A stretch of 64,000 nt of DNA from Aegilops tauschii subsp. strangulata (taxonomy: Eukaryota > Streptophyta > Magnoliopsida > Poales > Poaceae). The DNA is taken from contig NC_053039.3 in the NCBI RefSeq assembly GCF_002575655.3, forward strand, positions 243,080,622 through 243,144,621. Reading direction: 5' to 3'. The notes under the pieces are model-generated. The model did no database searches. It was not told the DNA's origin and saw only the letters and a list, made by a program, of their open reading frames with translations. The position numbers and the translations under genes are program-made. Below are positions 1 to 11,518 of this stretch, one piece after another (position 1 is the stretch's first letter; every line of letters starts with the position of its first letter).

Positions 1-77
1 GCATCTGTACCGATTCTCCTTGTACTGATAGTGCATTACAAGGTCCAAGTCTCCGCTCCCCTACTCCACCATCCAAG
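1..77 (+). pseudogene. Partial amplified exon copy (array unit 0)
   Basis: This is the last 77 bp of the same exon-like sequence found complete at 658-807. It is cut by the window edge and followed by the same GTGCTTGCTC donor-like junction at 78. Confidence 0.6.
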
Positions 78-657
78 GTGCTTGCTCTAACTTGGCAGTG
101 TGATATCTGGTTGCATGTTGCATATGGAGTCTAGCTTGTATTGCTCCTAATTAGTGTAAACTGCATCTGCTTAACTTACACATGATACGTGTGAATATGA
201 CACGCTTTCCTGTTTTTGGTACATACTATATATGTCTATCACACCATGTTCTTACAAGAAACTACTCTTCTTGTGTATCCTGCATCAGTCACTTATGATG
301 GAACACCTTTAAGTTGGCAGTGTGATATTGGTTTGCGTCTTGAATATGATTTCTAGCATGTATTGCTTCTAGTTTGATGAACGCCACCTATGACGAGACA
401 GTTTTAACTTGGCAGAGTGATATTGATTGCACCTTTCATATGGTGTCTAGTTTGCAGTGCTTCTAATTTGTTGAAGTGCCTTCTGCTTAGTTACCACATC
501 ATAGGTGTGAATATGTCAAGCCGTCCATTTTTCGTACATATTCCATCCTCGTATCATGACTTTGCCTTTCATCACAGTAGTGTTCGTCGGTATCATGCAT
601 CAATGAGTTCTGAAGAGCAAATTTTATTCCTTTTTCTTGTGGGTTTGACTTGACAAG

Positions 658-807
658 GCAAAATCAAGAAAGAGGAAGGAAAAGAGTAAGGAAGGCGATG
701 ATGGTGGTCCTCTGCAGCAACGTAAACGGAGCATCTGTACCGATTCTCCTTGTACTGATAGTGCATTACAAGGTCCAAGTCTCCGCTCCCCTACTCCACC
801 ATCCAAG
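658..807 (+). pseudogene. Amplified 150-bp exon copy, array unit 1
   Basis: A 150-bp (50-codon) stretch, open in the frame starting GCA-AAA at 659-664, reads as a basic peptide with an SRKRKEK-type cluster and a second RKR cluster, then a Ser/Thr/Pro-rich tail. It lies between a T-rich AG acceptor (656-657) and a GT donor (808-809). Its length is an exact multiple of three, so extra copies would not shift the reading frame. The second half matches the exon at about 3985-4060 of the Transposase_24 gene (shared KR-x-ICxxDS and GPS peptide landmarks). The basic clusters look like a nuclear localisation signal; that role is inferred. Confidence 0.6.
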
Positions 808-1387
808 GTGCTTGCTCTAACTTGGCAGTGTGATATCTGGTTGCATGTTGCATATGGTGTCTAGCTTGTATTGCTCCTAATTAGTGTAAACTGCATCTGC
901 TTAACTTACACATGATACGTGTGAATATGACACGCTTTCCTGTTTTTGGTACATACTATATATGTCTATCACACCATGTTCTTACAAGAAACTACTCTTC
1001 TTGTGTATCCTGCATCAGTCACTTATGATGGAACACCTTTAAGTTGGCAGTGTGATATTGGTTTGCGTCTTGAATATGATTTCTAGCATGTATTGCTTCT
1101 AGTTTGATGAACGCCACCTATGACGAGACAGTTTTAACTTGGCAGAGTGATATTGATTGCACCTTTCATATGGTGTCTAGTTTGCAGTGCTTCTAATTTG
1201 TTGAAGTGCCTTCTGCTTAGTTACCACATCATAGGTGTGAATATGTCAAGCCGTCCATTTTTCGTACATATTCCATCCTCGTATCATGACTTTGCCTTTC
1301 ATCACAGTAGTGTTCGTCGGTATCATGCATCAATGAGTTCTGAAGAGCAAATTTTATTCCTTTTTCTTGTGGGTTTGACTTGACAAG

Positions 1388-1537
1388 GCAAAATCAAGAA
1401 AGAGGAAGGAAAAGAGTAAGGAAGGCGATGATGGTGGTCCTCTGCAGCAACGTAAACGGAGCATCTGTACCGATTCTCCTTGTACTGATAGTGCATTACA
1501 AGGTCCAAGTCTCCGCTCCCCTACTCCACCATCCAAG
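1388..1537 (+). pseudogene. Amplified 150-bp exon copy, array unit 2
   Basis: I see no difference by eye from the copy at 658-807, displaced by exactly 730 bp. It has the same acceptor and donor contexts and the same open 50-codon frame. Confidence 0.6.
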
Positions 1538-2117
1538 GTGCTTGCTCTAACTTGGCAGTGTGATATCTGGTTGCATGTTGCATATGGTGTCTAGCTTGTA
1601 TTGCTCCTAATTAGTGTAAACTGCATCTGCTTATCTTACACATGATACGTGTGAATATGACACGCTTTCCTGTTTTTGGTACATACTATATATGTCTATC
1701 ACACCATGTTCTTACAAGAAACTACTCTTCTTGTGTATCCTGCATCAGTCACTTATGATGGAACACCTTTAAGTTGGCAGTGTGATATTGTTTTGCGTCT
1801 TGAATATGATTTCTATCATGTATTGCTTCTAGTTTGATGAACGCCACCTATGACAAGACAGTTTTAACTTGGCAGAGTGATATTGATTGCACCTTTCATA
1901 TGGTGTCTAGTTTGCAGTGCTTCTAATTTGTTGAAGTGCCTTCTGCTTAGTTACCACATCATAGGTGTGAATATGTCAAGCCGTCCATTTTTTCGTACAT
2001 ATTCCATCCTCGTATCATGACTTTGCCTTTCATCAGAGTAGTGTTCGTCGGTATCATGCATGAATGAGTTCTGAAGAGCGAATTATATTCCTTTTTCTTG
2101 TCGGTTTGACCTCACAA

Positions 2118-2310
2118 TGCAAAATCAATAAAGCTGAAGAAAATTGGCAAGGCATTGGATGATGGTGGTCCTTCCGAGCAACTGAAACAGAGGTTCTCTA
2201 CAGATTCTACTCCGCCATCCTCCCAACAAGATTCGCAAGACAACGCAAGGCTAGAAAGTCAACGTAGCTGTGTAGATGATGAGCACAACTCCCCTACTCC
2301 ACCATCATAG
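2118..2310 (+). pseudogene. Diverged amplified exon copy
   Basis: This copy keeps the lysine-rich start, the GATGATGGTGGTCC stretch and the CCTACTCCACCATC end before a GTGCTTGCTC donor-like junction at 2311. It is longer than 150 bp and has lost the clear AG acceptor. Confidence 0.45.
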
Positions 2311-2845
2311 GTGCTTGCTCTAACTTGGCACTATTATATGTGGTTGCATCTTGCGTATGATGTCTAGCTTGTATTGCTTCTAACTTTGTTGAATTGCATC
2401 TGCTTACTTTACACATAATGCCTGTGAATATGACACGTGTTCCTGTTTCTATAACATATGTGTACATGATGAGCACATCTCCCCTACTCCACCATCACAG
2501 GTGATTGCTCTAACTTGGCACTATTATATGTGGTTGCATCTTGCGTATGATGTCTAGCTTGTATTGCTTCTAACTTTGTTGAATTGCATCTGCTTACTTT
2601 ACACATAATGCCTGTGAATATGACACGTGTTCCTGTTTCTAGAACATACGTGTACATGATGAGCACATCTCCCCTACTCCACCATCACTGGTGCTTGCTC
2701 TAACTTGGAACTGTTATATGTGGTTGCATTTTCCGTATGATATCTAGTTTGTATTGCTTCTGATTATGTTGAATTGCATCTGCGTAGCTTACAACTTATA
2801 CCTGCAACGATCACTTACCCATAAGACACATTTAACTTGGGACTG
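2276..2845 (+). repeat. 190-bp tandem repeat inside the array
   Basis: Units begin at about 2276, 2466 and 2656 with GATGAGCACA-CTCCCCTACTCC, with period 190 bp. The first two differ at only a few positions; the third decays after about 100 bp. Each unit spans the 3' end of the exon-like block, the GTGCTTGC junction and the first part of the intron, so this is a local, secondary amplification of the exon-intron junction within the larger array. Confidence 0.85.
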
Positions 2846-3197
2846 TGATGTAGGTTGCATATTGCATTGTCTTCTAGCTTGTACTGCTTCTAATTTCTTG
2901 AAATGGCACTTACGACGAGACACTTTTTACCTGATAGAGTGATATTGGTTGCATGTTCATATGGTGCCTAGCTTTCATTTCTTCTAATTTTGTTGAAATG
3001 CCTTCTGCTTACTGTTTTTTCACACATATTCCATCCTCCTATAGTACGTGTGAATATGAAACGCTGTCTTTTTTTGTATATATTCCATCCTCCTATCCCG
3101 CGCTTGCCTTACATCAAAGTAGTGTTCGTCTGTATCATGCATCAACCAGTTATGCAGAGCTAATTTTATTCATCTTCTTGTGGTTTTGACTTCATAA

Positions 3198-3360
3198 GAC
3201 AATATCAGAAAATAGGAAGGAAAAGAGTAAGTTAGGGGATGCTGGTGGTCCTCCGCACCGACGAAAACAGAGACTCTCTAGATTTGCCACTGCTACTGCT
3301 AATGAAGTTGAAGTCCCAAGTCTACATGATGAGTTCATCTACCATACTCCACCATCGCAG
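3198..3360 (+). pseudogene. Diverged amplified exon copy
   Basis: This is another exon-like block with the lysine-rich GGAAGGAAAAGAGTAAG start and the CCATACTCCACCATCGCAG end, followed by GTGCTTGCTC at 3361. Stop codons interrupt the frame near its start. It is flanked by the same intron motif family. Confidence 0.45.
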
Positions 3361-5278
3361 GTGCTTGCTCTAAGTTGACAGTGTGATAATTGGTTTCATG
3401 TTGCATATGTTGTCTAGCCTGTATTTCTTCTATTTTGATTAAATTGCACCTGCTGAGTTCATACGTTATACATGTGCATATGACATGGCGTTCTGTGTCT
3501 AGAATACATTGCATCTATCTATCATACCATGTTCTTACATCAAAGTACTGTTGTTGTGTATCCCGCATCAGTCACTCATGATTGGCCACTTTTAACATGG
3601 CAGTTTGATAGTGGTTGCATCTTGCATTGATTTCTACGTTGTACTGCTTCTAATTTTTTGAATTGCCACTTATGACAAGACACTTTTAACTTGGCAGAGT
3701 AATATTGGTTGCATCTTTCATATGGTGTCTAGCTTGCATTACTTCTATTTTCTTGAAAATCCTTCTGCTTAGTTTACGCATCATAGCTGTGAATATGTCA
3801 TGTCGTCCTGTTTTTCTTACATATTCCATCCTCATACGGTTGTCTTACATAAAAGTATTGCTTGTCTCTATCATGCATCAATGAGTTCTGAAGAGCGATT
3901 TTATTCTTTTGTGTTGTCGGTACGTCTTGACATGGAAAAGTCAAAAAGAGCAAGGAAAATAATATAGTAGGGAGTGGTGTTACTCGTCGGGTGAAACGGA
4001 AAAGGATCTGCCGTCCAGATTCTGCTGGTACTTATAGTGCAGTAGAAGGTCCAAGTCCACCGGCTAAATCTACAAACACAGTATCACCTGCTCCACCAGC
4101 TACAGCATCCACTTCAACTGTACCAGCATCTCAACGAGTTACTCGTTCGTTTGCTCCGGAACTGGCCAGTTCCCAAGCTGCCTTCACACCTAACACTACT
4201 TCCGAAGCACTGCTGACACAACGGGACTTGGCAAGATCAGATGAACCTCATGAGCATCAACACCAAGACGGTACCTAACCGAGTCGAGTTGCAGTTGCAT
4301 GCTCCTTTATATGTACTCTCACAGTTTGATGTACACTAACACTTTCCATATTCGTTGTTGAACTAGCACCACGACGCAAGCGGAAATAGACATCAGGGAT
4401 AATGCTTCACAGATTAACAAAATCTAAAGGAGGAAGAATGGAGATCCATTTTGAGGCACGTTTAAAAAGGCCACATGATGCTACAGAGTCAGCCAAGTTA
4501 GTATCAGAGGCAGCCGTTGCCGTTAGGTGTCATGCACGTATCCTCCCAACGTGGATCTAGTACCGGAATGAGAAAGACAATACCCAGTTTAACACCTTCC
4601 TTGACCATTTATCCGTAAGTAATCTTATTCATCGCAATTAGTAATATTGTCTTGCTCTGTCCCATTCTTTCTAGCTTCCTCCTAATAAGACTCAAATTGT
4701 TTTTTCAACAGATGAGGTTCAAGTTGGATCCGAAAGATGATGCAACTAAACAAGCATGCACTCATGTTTTTCAGTCTGCTCTGCGACAGTATCGGTACCA
4801 CCTTAGAAAATCTCACTTTGAAGGCAAGGCTAACAATGAAATCGCCCAAAGATCTCCAGTGGAATATATTACAGATGAAGACAGGACATCCCTCGTTAAA
4901 CACTAGTCTGATCCAAAGTATCAGGTAGGCTATATGTATTTGATCAGACCACATATTGAACTTGTATTTATGTATGTGCCTTACAAGTGTATCTTCTTCT
5001 AGGCTAACTGTTTGAAGAACAAGACCAACCGTTCTAAAGTGAAATTCCAACAGACAACAGGATCTCGTAGCTATATTGCACACTACGAGGCTCTTGTAAA
5101 TAGCTCCTACTTCCTTATTTTTTCTGTGCCATATTATTGTATCTATATTGACTTGTTCCAAATACAGAGGAAAGCCTGTGCGGACCAAAAAGAACCTGAA
5201 CCGAATGCAGTACAAATCTTCAAGGATTGCCACACCAGCAAGATGAAGGGCATGAGCACACCAGTTCAAGCCGCTGTT

Positions 5279-5785
5279 GTAAGTCCTTACTCCTCCTGCC
5301 TTTGAACTGATTGGTACTGTGATGTGTTCATTTAACTACTTGGTTTGCAGCCAATGTTAGTTACTCTGTTCACTTTTATACATAGTTGTCTTAACGTATC
5401 ATTTCACCTTACATGGTTTAAAAGAGATGAAGGATATTCTTTTGGTCTTGATCTGTATTCTAGTTTTTATGTTCACGTGTGCACACAATGATAAAATAGC
5501 CTGTTTGTTTTATATCTGTTTACCCATGATATGAATGATGTCAACTATGTTCATCCTACTTTAAACCATGTCTCTTTATCCTTAGATGTCAACGAATGTG
5601 AGGAAATAGACAATACAGTAGGCATGCTACATGGACATATGTTCCGAAAGTGATTTTATTATGTAGTTGGCACTACAATACATGCTAATGTATTACAGTA
5701 GTTCACCAGAATAAGTTATGTATAAACGTGTAACCTACTTTTTTTGTTTTTGTCTCATTAGTAACTTATCTGGTACACTAATCTA
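5279..5785 (+). other. Left part of the last Transposase_24 intron
   Basis: AT-rich sequence starting GTAAGTCC after the exon ending at 5278. It contains no coding signal and runs up to the target duplication ATCTA (5781-5785) of the inserted Copia element. The intron resumes at 14529 and ends at the acceptor TTTCAG (14545-14550). Confidence 0.65.
5781..5785. repeat. Target-site duplication ATCTA (left)
   Basis: Identical to 14529-14533 on the other side of the Copia element. Confidence 0.95.
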
Positions 5786-7515
5786 TGTTGGGGATCGTTG
5801 CAGAAATTAAAAAAATTTCTACGCATCACCAAGATCAATCTATGGAGTAACTAGCAACGAGAGAGAGGGGAGTGCATCTTCATACCGTTGAAGATCGCGA
5901 GACGGAAGCGTTGCAAGAACGCGGATGAGGGAGTCGTACTCGTAGCGATTCAGATCGCGGTAGATTCCGATCCTAGCGCCGAACAACGGCACCTCCGCGT
6001 TCAACACACGTGCAGCCCGGTGACGTCTCCCGCACCTTGATCCAGCAAGGAGGAGGGAGAGGTTGAGGAAGAGGACTCCAACAGCAGCACGACGGCGTGG
6101 TGGTGATGGAGTGGCAGTTCTCCGGCATGGCTTCGCCAAGCTCACGCGGAGGAGGAGAGGTGTTGGGGAGGGGAGGGGCTGCGCCTTGGATGTGGTGCTG
6201 CAGCCCTCCCTCCACCCCTCTATTTATAGGGAGAAGGGGGAAGGGGGCCGGCCCCTCTAGATGAGATCTAGAGGGGGGGCGGCGGCCAAGGGGGAGGGGA
6301 ATTGCCCCCCAAGCAAGGGCGGGCGCCCCCCCTTTAGGGTTCCCCCCAACCCTAGGCGCATGGGCCCTAGGGGGGGTTGGCGCCCAGCCCACTTAGGGGC
6401 TGGTTCCCTTCCACCTACAGCCCATAAGGCCCTCCGGGGCAGGTGGACCCTCCCGGTGGACCCCCGGAACCCCTCCGGTGGTCCCGGTACAATACCGGTA
6501 TACCCCCGAATATTTCCGGTGACCGTATGATGACTTCCCATATATAAATCTTCACCTCCGGACCAATCCGGAACTCCTCGTGACATCCGGGATCTCATCC
6601 GGGACTCCGAACAACATTCGGTAATCACATACAAACCTTCCTTATAACCCTAGCGTCATCGAACCTTAAGTGTGTAGACCCTACGGGTTCGGGAATCATG
6701 CAGACATGACCGAGACACCTCTCTAGCCAATAACCAACAGCGGGATCTGGATACCCATGTTGGCTCCCACACGTTCCACGATGATCTCATCGGATGAACC
6801 ACGATGTCGAGGATTCAAGCAATCCCGTATACAATTCCCTTTGTCAATCGGTACGTTACTTGCCCGAGGTTTGATCGTCGGTATCCCAATACCTCGTTCA
6901 ATCTCGTTACCGGCAAGTCACTTTACTTGTTCCGTAATGCATGATCCCGTGACCAACTACTTGGTCACATCGAGCTCATTTTGATGATGCATTACCGAGT
7001 GGGCCCAGAGATACCTCTCCATCATACGGAGTGACAAATCCCAGTCTCGATCCGTGCCAACCCAACAGACAGTTTCGGAGATACCTGTAGTGCACCTTTA
7101 TAGTCACCCAGTTATGTTGTGATGTTTGGTACACCCAAAGCATTCCTACGGCATCCGGGAGTTGCACGATCTCATGGTCTAAGGAAATGATACTTGACAT
7201 TAGAAAAGCTTTAGCAAATGAACTACACGATCTAGTGCTATGCTTAGGATTGGGTCTTGTCCATCACATCATTCTCCTAATGATGTGATCCCATTATCAA
7301 TGACATCCAATGTCCATGGTCAGGAAACCGTAACCATCTAGATCAACGAGCTAGTCAACTAGAGGCTCACTAGGGACATGTTATGGTCTATGTATTCACA
7401 CATGTATTACGATTTCCGGATAACAAAATTATAGCATGAACAATAGACAATTATTATGAACAAGGAAATATAATAATAACCATTTTATTATTGCCTCTAG
7501 GGCATATTTCCAACA
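5786..7515 (-). repeat. 3' LTR of the Angela-like element
   Basis: 1730 bp, bounded by TGTTGG and CCAACA. On the minus strand it holds a TATA-like TATAAATAGAG around 6217-6231 inside a G/C-rich stretch. It is collinear with 12800-14528. The short reading frames in it are GC-rich LTR sequence, not genes. Confidence 0.93.
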
Positions 7516-7530
7516 GTCTCCCACTTGCAC
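7516..7530 (-). promoter_or_regulatory. Polypurine tract of the Angela-like element
   Basis: The minus strand reads GTGCAAGTGGGAGAC directly against the 3' LTR, the position and composition expected for the plus-strand primer. Confidence 0.85.
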
Positions 7531-7763
7531 TAGAGTCAATAATCTAGTTACATTGTGATGAATCGTACACCCATAGAGTTCTGGTGTTGATCATGTTTCG
7601 CCCGTGGAAGAGGTTTAGTCAACGGATCTGCGACATTCAAATCCGTATGCACTTTACAAATATCTATGTCTCCATTTTGAACATTTTCACGAATGGAGTT
7701 GAAGCGACGCTTGATGTGCCTGGTCTTCTTGTGAAACCTGGGCTCCTTGGCAAGGGCAATAGC

Positions 7764-8198
7764 TCAAGTGTTTTCACAGAAGAGAGTCATCGGCCCCGAT
7801 GCATTGGGAATAACTCCTAGGTCGGCAATGAACACCTTCATCCAGATTGCTTCATGTGCTGCCTCCGAGGCTGCCATGTACTCCGCTTCACATGTAGATC
7901 CCGCCACGATGCTTTGCTTGCAACTGCACCAGCTGACTGCCCCACCATTCAAAATATACATGTATCCGGTTTGTGACTTAGAGTCATCCAGATCTGTGTC
8001 GAAGCTAGCATCGACGTAACCCTTTACGACGAGCTCTTTGTCACCTCCATAAACGAGAAACATATCCTTAGTCCTTTTCAGGTACTTCAGGATGTTCTTG
8101 ACCGTTGTCCAGTGTTCCATGCCGGGATTACTTTGGTACCTTCCTACCAAACTTATGGCAAGGTTTACATCAGGTCTGGTACATAGCATGGCATACAT
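7764..8198 (-). pseudogene. pol: Copia RNase H region
   Basis: Contains MYAMLCTRPDVNLAISLVGR, then KGYVDASFDTDLDDSKSQTG and the VAGSTCEAEYMAASEAAHEA stretch typical of Copia RNase H. Separated from the reverse transcriptase by about 180 bp with a stop codon (8222-8224 region), and ends prematurely in the ENT segment. Confidence 0.85.
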
Positions 8199-8377
8199 AA
8201 TAGACCCTATGGCCGAGGCTTAGGGGATGACACTCATCTTTTCTCTATCTTCTGCCGTGGTCGGGCATTGAGCCGTGCTCAATCTCAAACCTTGCAATAC
8301 AGGCAAGAACCCCTTCTTGGACTGATCCATATTGAACTTCTTCAATATCTTGTCAAGGTATGTGCTTTGTGAAAGAC

Positions 8378-9545
8378 CTATGAGGCGTCTCGATTATCTC
8401 TATAGATCTTGATGCCTAATATGTAAGCAGCTTCTCCAAGGTCCTTCATTGAAAAACACTTATTCAAGTAGGCCTTTATGCTTTCCAAGAATTCTATATC
8501 ATTTCCCGTCAATAGTATGTCATCCACATATAATATGAGAAATGCTACAGAGCTCCCACTCACTTTCTTGTAAACACAGGCTTCTCCATAAGTCTGTGTA
8601 AACCCAAACGCTTTGATCATCTCATCAAAGCGAATGTTCCAACTCCGAGATGCCTGCACCAGCCCATAGATTGAGCGCTGGAGCTTGCATACCTTGTCAG
8701 CATTCTTAGGATCGACAAAACCTTCCGGCTGCATCATATACAATTCTTCCTTCAGGAAGCCGTTAAGGAATGCCATTTTGACGTCCATTTGCCATATTTC
8801 ATAATCGTAGAATGCGGCAATTGCTAACATGATCCGGACGGACTTCAGCTTCGCTACGGGTGAGAAGGTCTCATCGTAGTCAACTCCTTGAACTTGTCGA
8901 TAACCCTTAGCGACAAGTCGAGCTTTATAGATGGTAACATTTCCATCCGCGTCCGTCTTCTTCTTAAAGATCCATTTATTTTCTATCGCTCGCCGATCAT
9001 CGGGCAAGTCTGTCAAAGTCCATACTTTGTTTTCATACATGGATCCTATCTTGGATTGCATGGCTTCAAGCCATTTGTTGGAATCTGGGCCCGCCATTGC
9101 TTCTTCATAGTTCGAAGGTTCACCGTTGTCCAACAACATGATTTCCAGGACAGGGTTGCCGTACCACTCTGGTGCGGAACGTGTCCTTGTGGACCTATGA
9201 AGTTCAGTGGTAACTTGATCATGATCATCATCATTAACTTCCTCTCTAGTCGGTGCAGGCACCACAGAAACATTTTCTTGTGCTGCGCTACTTTCTGGTT
9301 CGAGAGAGGTCATCTCATCAAGTTCCACTTTCCTCCCACTTACTTCTTTCGAGAGAAACTCTTTCTCCAGAAAGGACCCGTTCTTGGCAATGAAGATCTT
9401 GCCTTCGGATCTGAGGTAGAAGGTATACCCAATGGTTTCCTTAGGGTATCCTATGAAGACGCATTTTTCCGACTTGGGTTCGAGCTTTTCAGGTTGAAGT
9501 TTCTTGACATAAGCATCGCATCCCCAAACTTTAAGAAATGATAGC
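8378..9545 (-). pseudogene. pol: Copia integrase C-terminus and reverse transcriptase
   Basis: The frame is open from about 9545 to 8378. It carries the integrase tail and linker, then a Copia reverse transcriptase with [40 protein letters not shown] and the catalytic YVDDILLTGND box. It ends after the IKIYRD segment at a break near 8390. GLVQASRSW replaces the usual GLKQASRSW-type sequence. Confidence 0.88.
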
Positions 9546-9605
9546 TTAGGTTTCTTTCCAACCCATAATTCATACGGTGTCGTCTCAACGGATTTCGATG
9601 GAGCC

Positions 9606-10600
9606 CTATTTAAAGTGAATGCGGCAGTCTCTAAAGCATAACCCCAAAAATGATAGCGGTAGATCGGTAAGAGACATCATAGATCGCACCATATCCAATA
9701 GAGTGCGATTACGACATTCGGACACACCATTACGCTGAGGTGTTCCAGGCGGCGTGAGTTGTGAAACAATTCCATATTTCCTTAAGTGTGTGCCAAATTC
9801 GTGACTCAAATATTCCCCTCCACGATCTGATCGTAAGAACTTTATTTTCCTGTCACGTTGATTCTCAACCTCACTCTGAAATTCCTTGAACTTTTCAAAG
9901 GTCTCAGACTTGTGTTTCATTAAGTAGACATACCCATATCTACTCAAGTCATCAGTGAGGGTGAGAACATAACGATAGCCACCGCGAGCCTCAATGCTCA
10001 TTGGACCGCACACATCGGTATGTATGATTTCCAACAAGTTGGTTGCTCGCTCCATTGTTCCGGAGAATGGAGTCTTGGTCATTTTTCCCATGAGGCATGG
10101 TTCGCACGTGTCAAATGATTCATAATCAAGAGACTCCAAAAGTCCATCTGCATGGAGTTTCTTCATGCGTTTGACACCAATGTGACCAAGGCGGCAGTGC
10201 CACAAGTATGTGGGACTATCATTATCAACCTTACATTTCTTGGCATTCACACTATGAATATGTGTAACATCATGTTCGAGATTCATTAAGAATAAACCAT
10301 TGACCAGCGGGGCATGACCATAAAACATATCTCTCATATAAATAGAATAACAATTATTCTCAGATTTAAATGAGTAGCCATCTCGCATCAAACGAGATCC
10401 AGATACAATGTTCATGCTCAAAGCTGGCACTAAATAACAATTATTAAGGTTTAAAACTAATCCCGTAGGTAAATGTAGAGGTAGCGTGCCGACGGCGATC
10501 ACATCGACCTTGGAACCATTCCCGACGCGCATCGTCACCTCGTCCTTCGCCAGTCTCCGCTTATTCCGTAGCTCCTGCTTTGAGTTACAAATATGAGCAA
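9606..10600 (-). pseudogene. pol: Copia protease end and integrase
   Basis: The frame changes at about 10600-10606, immediately after the Asp-Thr of the protease active site, consistent with a one-base indel. Downstream the integrase has the HHCC zinc region (LWHCRLGHIG with CEPC farther on), the HTDVCGP and RSDRGGEY segments carrying two catalytic Asp residues, and the GVSE segment with the catalytic Glu, followed by Cys where Arg is usual. The frame is lost again near 9620. Non-functional as it stands. Confidence 0.85.
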
Positions 10601-11518
10601 CTGCGCGGTATCAAATACCCAGGAGCTACTACGAGCGCTGGTTAGGTACACATCAATAACATGTATATCACATATACCTTTGGTATTGCCGGCCTTCTTA
10701 TCCGCTAAGTACTTGGGGCAGTTCTGCTTCCAGTGACTTTTTCCCTTGCAATAAAAGCACTCAGTCTCAGGCTTGGGTCCATTCTTTGGCTTCTTCCCGG
10801 CAACTGGCTTACCAGGCGCGGCAACCCCCTTGCCTTCCTTCTTGAAGTTCTTATTACCCTTGCCTTTCTTGAAACTAGTGGTTTTATTGACCATCAACAC
10901 TTGATGTTCCTTTCTGATCTCCACCTCCGCTGATTTCAGCATTGAATATACCTCAGGAATGGTCTTTTCCATCCCCTGCATATTGAAGTTCATCACAAAG
11001 CTCTTGTAGCTAGGTGGGAGCGACTGAAGGATTCTGTCAACGACCGCGTCATCCGGGAGATTAACTCCCAGTTGAGATAAGGGATTGTGTAACCCAGACA
11101 TTTTGAGTATGTGCTCGCTGACAGAACTATTCTCCTCCATCTTACAACTGTAGAACTTGTCGGAGACTTCATATCTCTCGACCCGGGCATGAGCTTGGAA
11201 AACCATTTTCAGCTCTTGGAACATCTCATATGCTCCGTGCTGCTCAAAACGCTTTTGGAGCCCCGGTTCTAAGCTATAAAGCATGCTGCACTGAACCAGG
11301 GAGTAGTCATCAACATGTGCTTGCCAGGCGTTCATAACGTCTTGGTTTGCTGGGACGGGTGCTTCACCTAGCGGTGCTTCCAGGACATATGCTTTCTTGG
11401 CAGCTATGAGGATGATCCTCAAGTTCCGGACCCAGTCCGTATAGTTGCTACCATCGTCTTTCAGCTTGGTTTTCTCTAGGAACGCGTTGAAGTTGAGGTT
11501 GACATTAGCGTGGGCCAT
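10600..11518 (-). pseudogene. gag: Copia gag
   Basis: Reads from ATG at 11518 (MAHANVNLNFNAFLEKTK). The capsid-like domain of about 220 residues (UBN2/DUF4219-like, with the LQSLPPSYKSFVMNF segment) is followed by a lysine-rich linker and one CCHC zinc knuckle (CFYCKGKSHWKQNC) at about residues 254-267. It continues as a gag-pol frame up to the protease active site, where the frame breaks (see the protease entry). It forms virus-like particles and packages element RNA in the cytoplasm (family knowledge). Confidence 0.88.

Larger units (their letters stand above)
1..3970 (+). repeat. Hierarchical exon-intron tandem array, 730-bp main unit
   Basis: Bases 1-730, 731-1460 and 1461 to about 2100 are near-identical direct repeats with a 730-bp period. 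Farther right the copies diverge (2118-3970) but keep the same order of landmarks. Each unit holds about 150 bp of exon-like sequence (an open, basic, Lys/Arg-rich then Ser/Pro-rich peptide) and about 580 bp of intron-like sequence starting GTGCTTGC and ending in an AG after a T-rich run. The intron part is itself built from three or more diverged copies of a roughly 65-bp motif beginning AACTTGGCAGTGTGATAT. The last, most diverged exon copy (about 3937-4270) joins the Transposase_24 gene downstream, so the array looks like serial amplification of one exon and its intron. The left edge lies outside the window. Confidence 0.85.

Noticed and set aside
417..653. 78-codon open frame, repeated identically at 1147-1383
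   Set aside because: Lies wholly in the intron-like part of the 730-bp unit and is duplicated with it; no start context or similarity.
1..2700. Regular direct repeats, considered as a CRISPR array or centromeric satellite
   Set aside because: The units are 730 and 190 bp with no short repeat-spacer pattern, and they contain splice-like exon blocks; the setting is a plant transposon.
6063..6634. GC-rich open frames on both strands in the Angela LTRs (also 12987-13645)
   Set aside because: Long terminal repeats of this family have GC-rich promoter and leader sequence that is open by composition; the coding genes of the element lie elsewhere.
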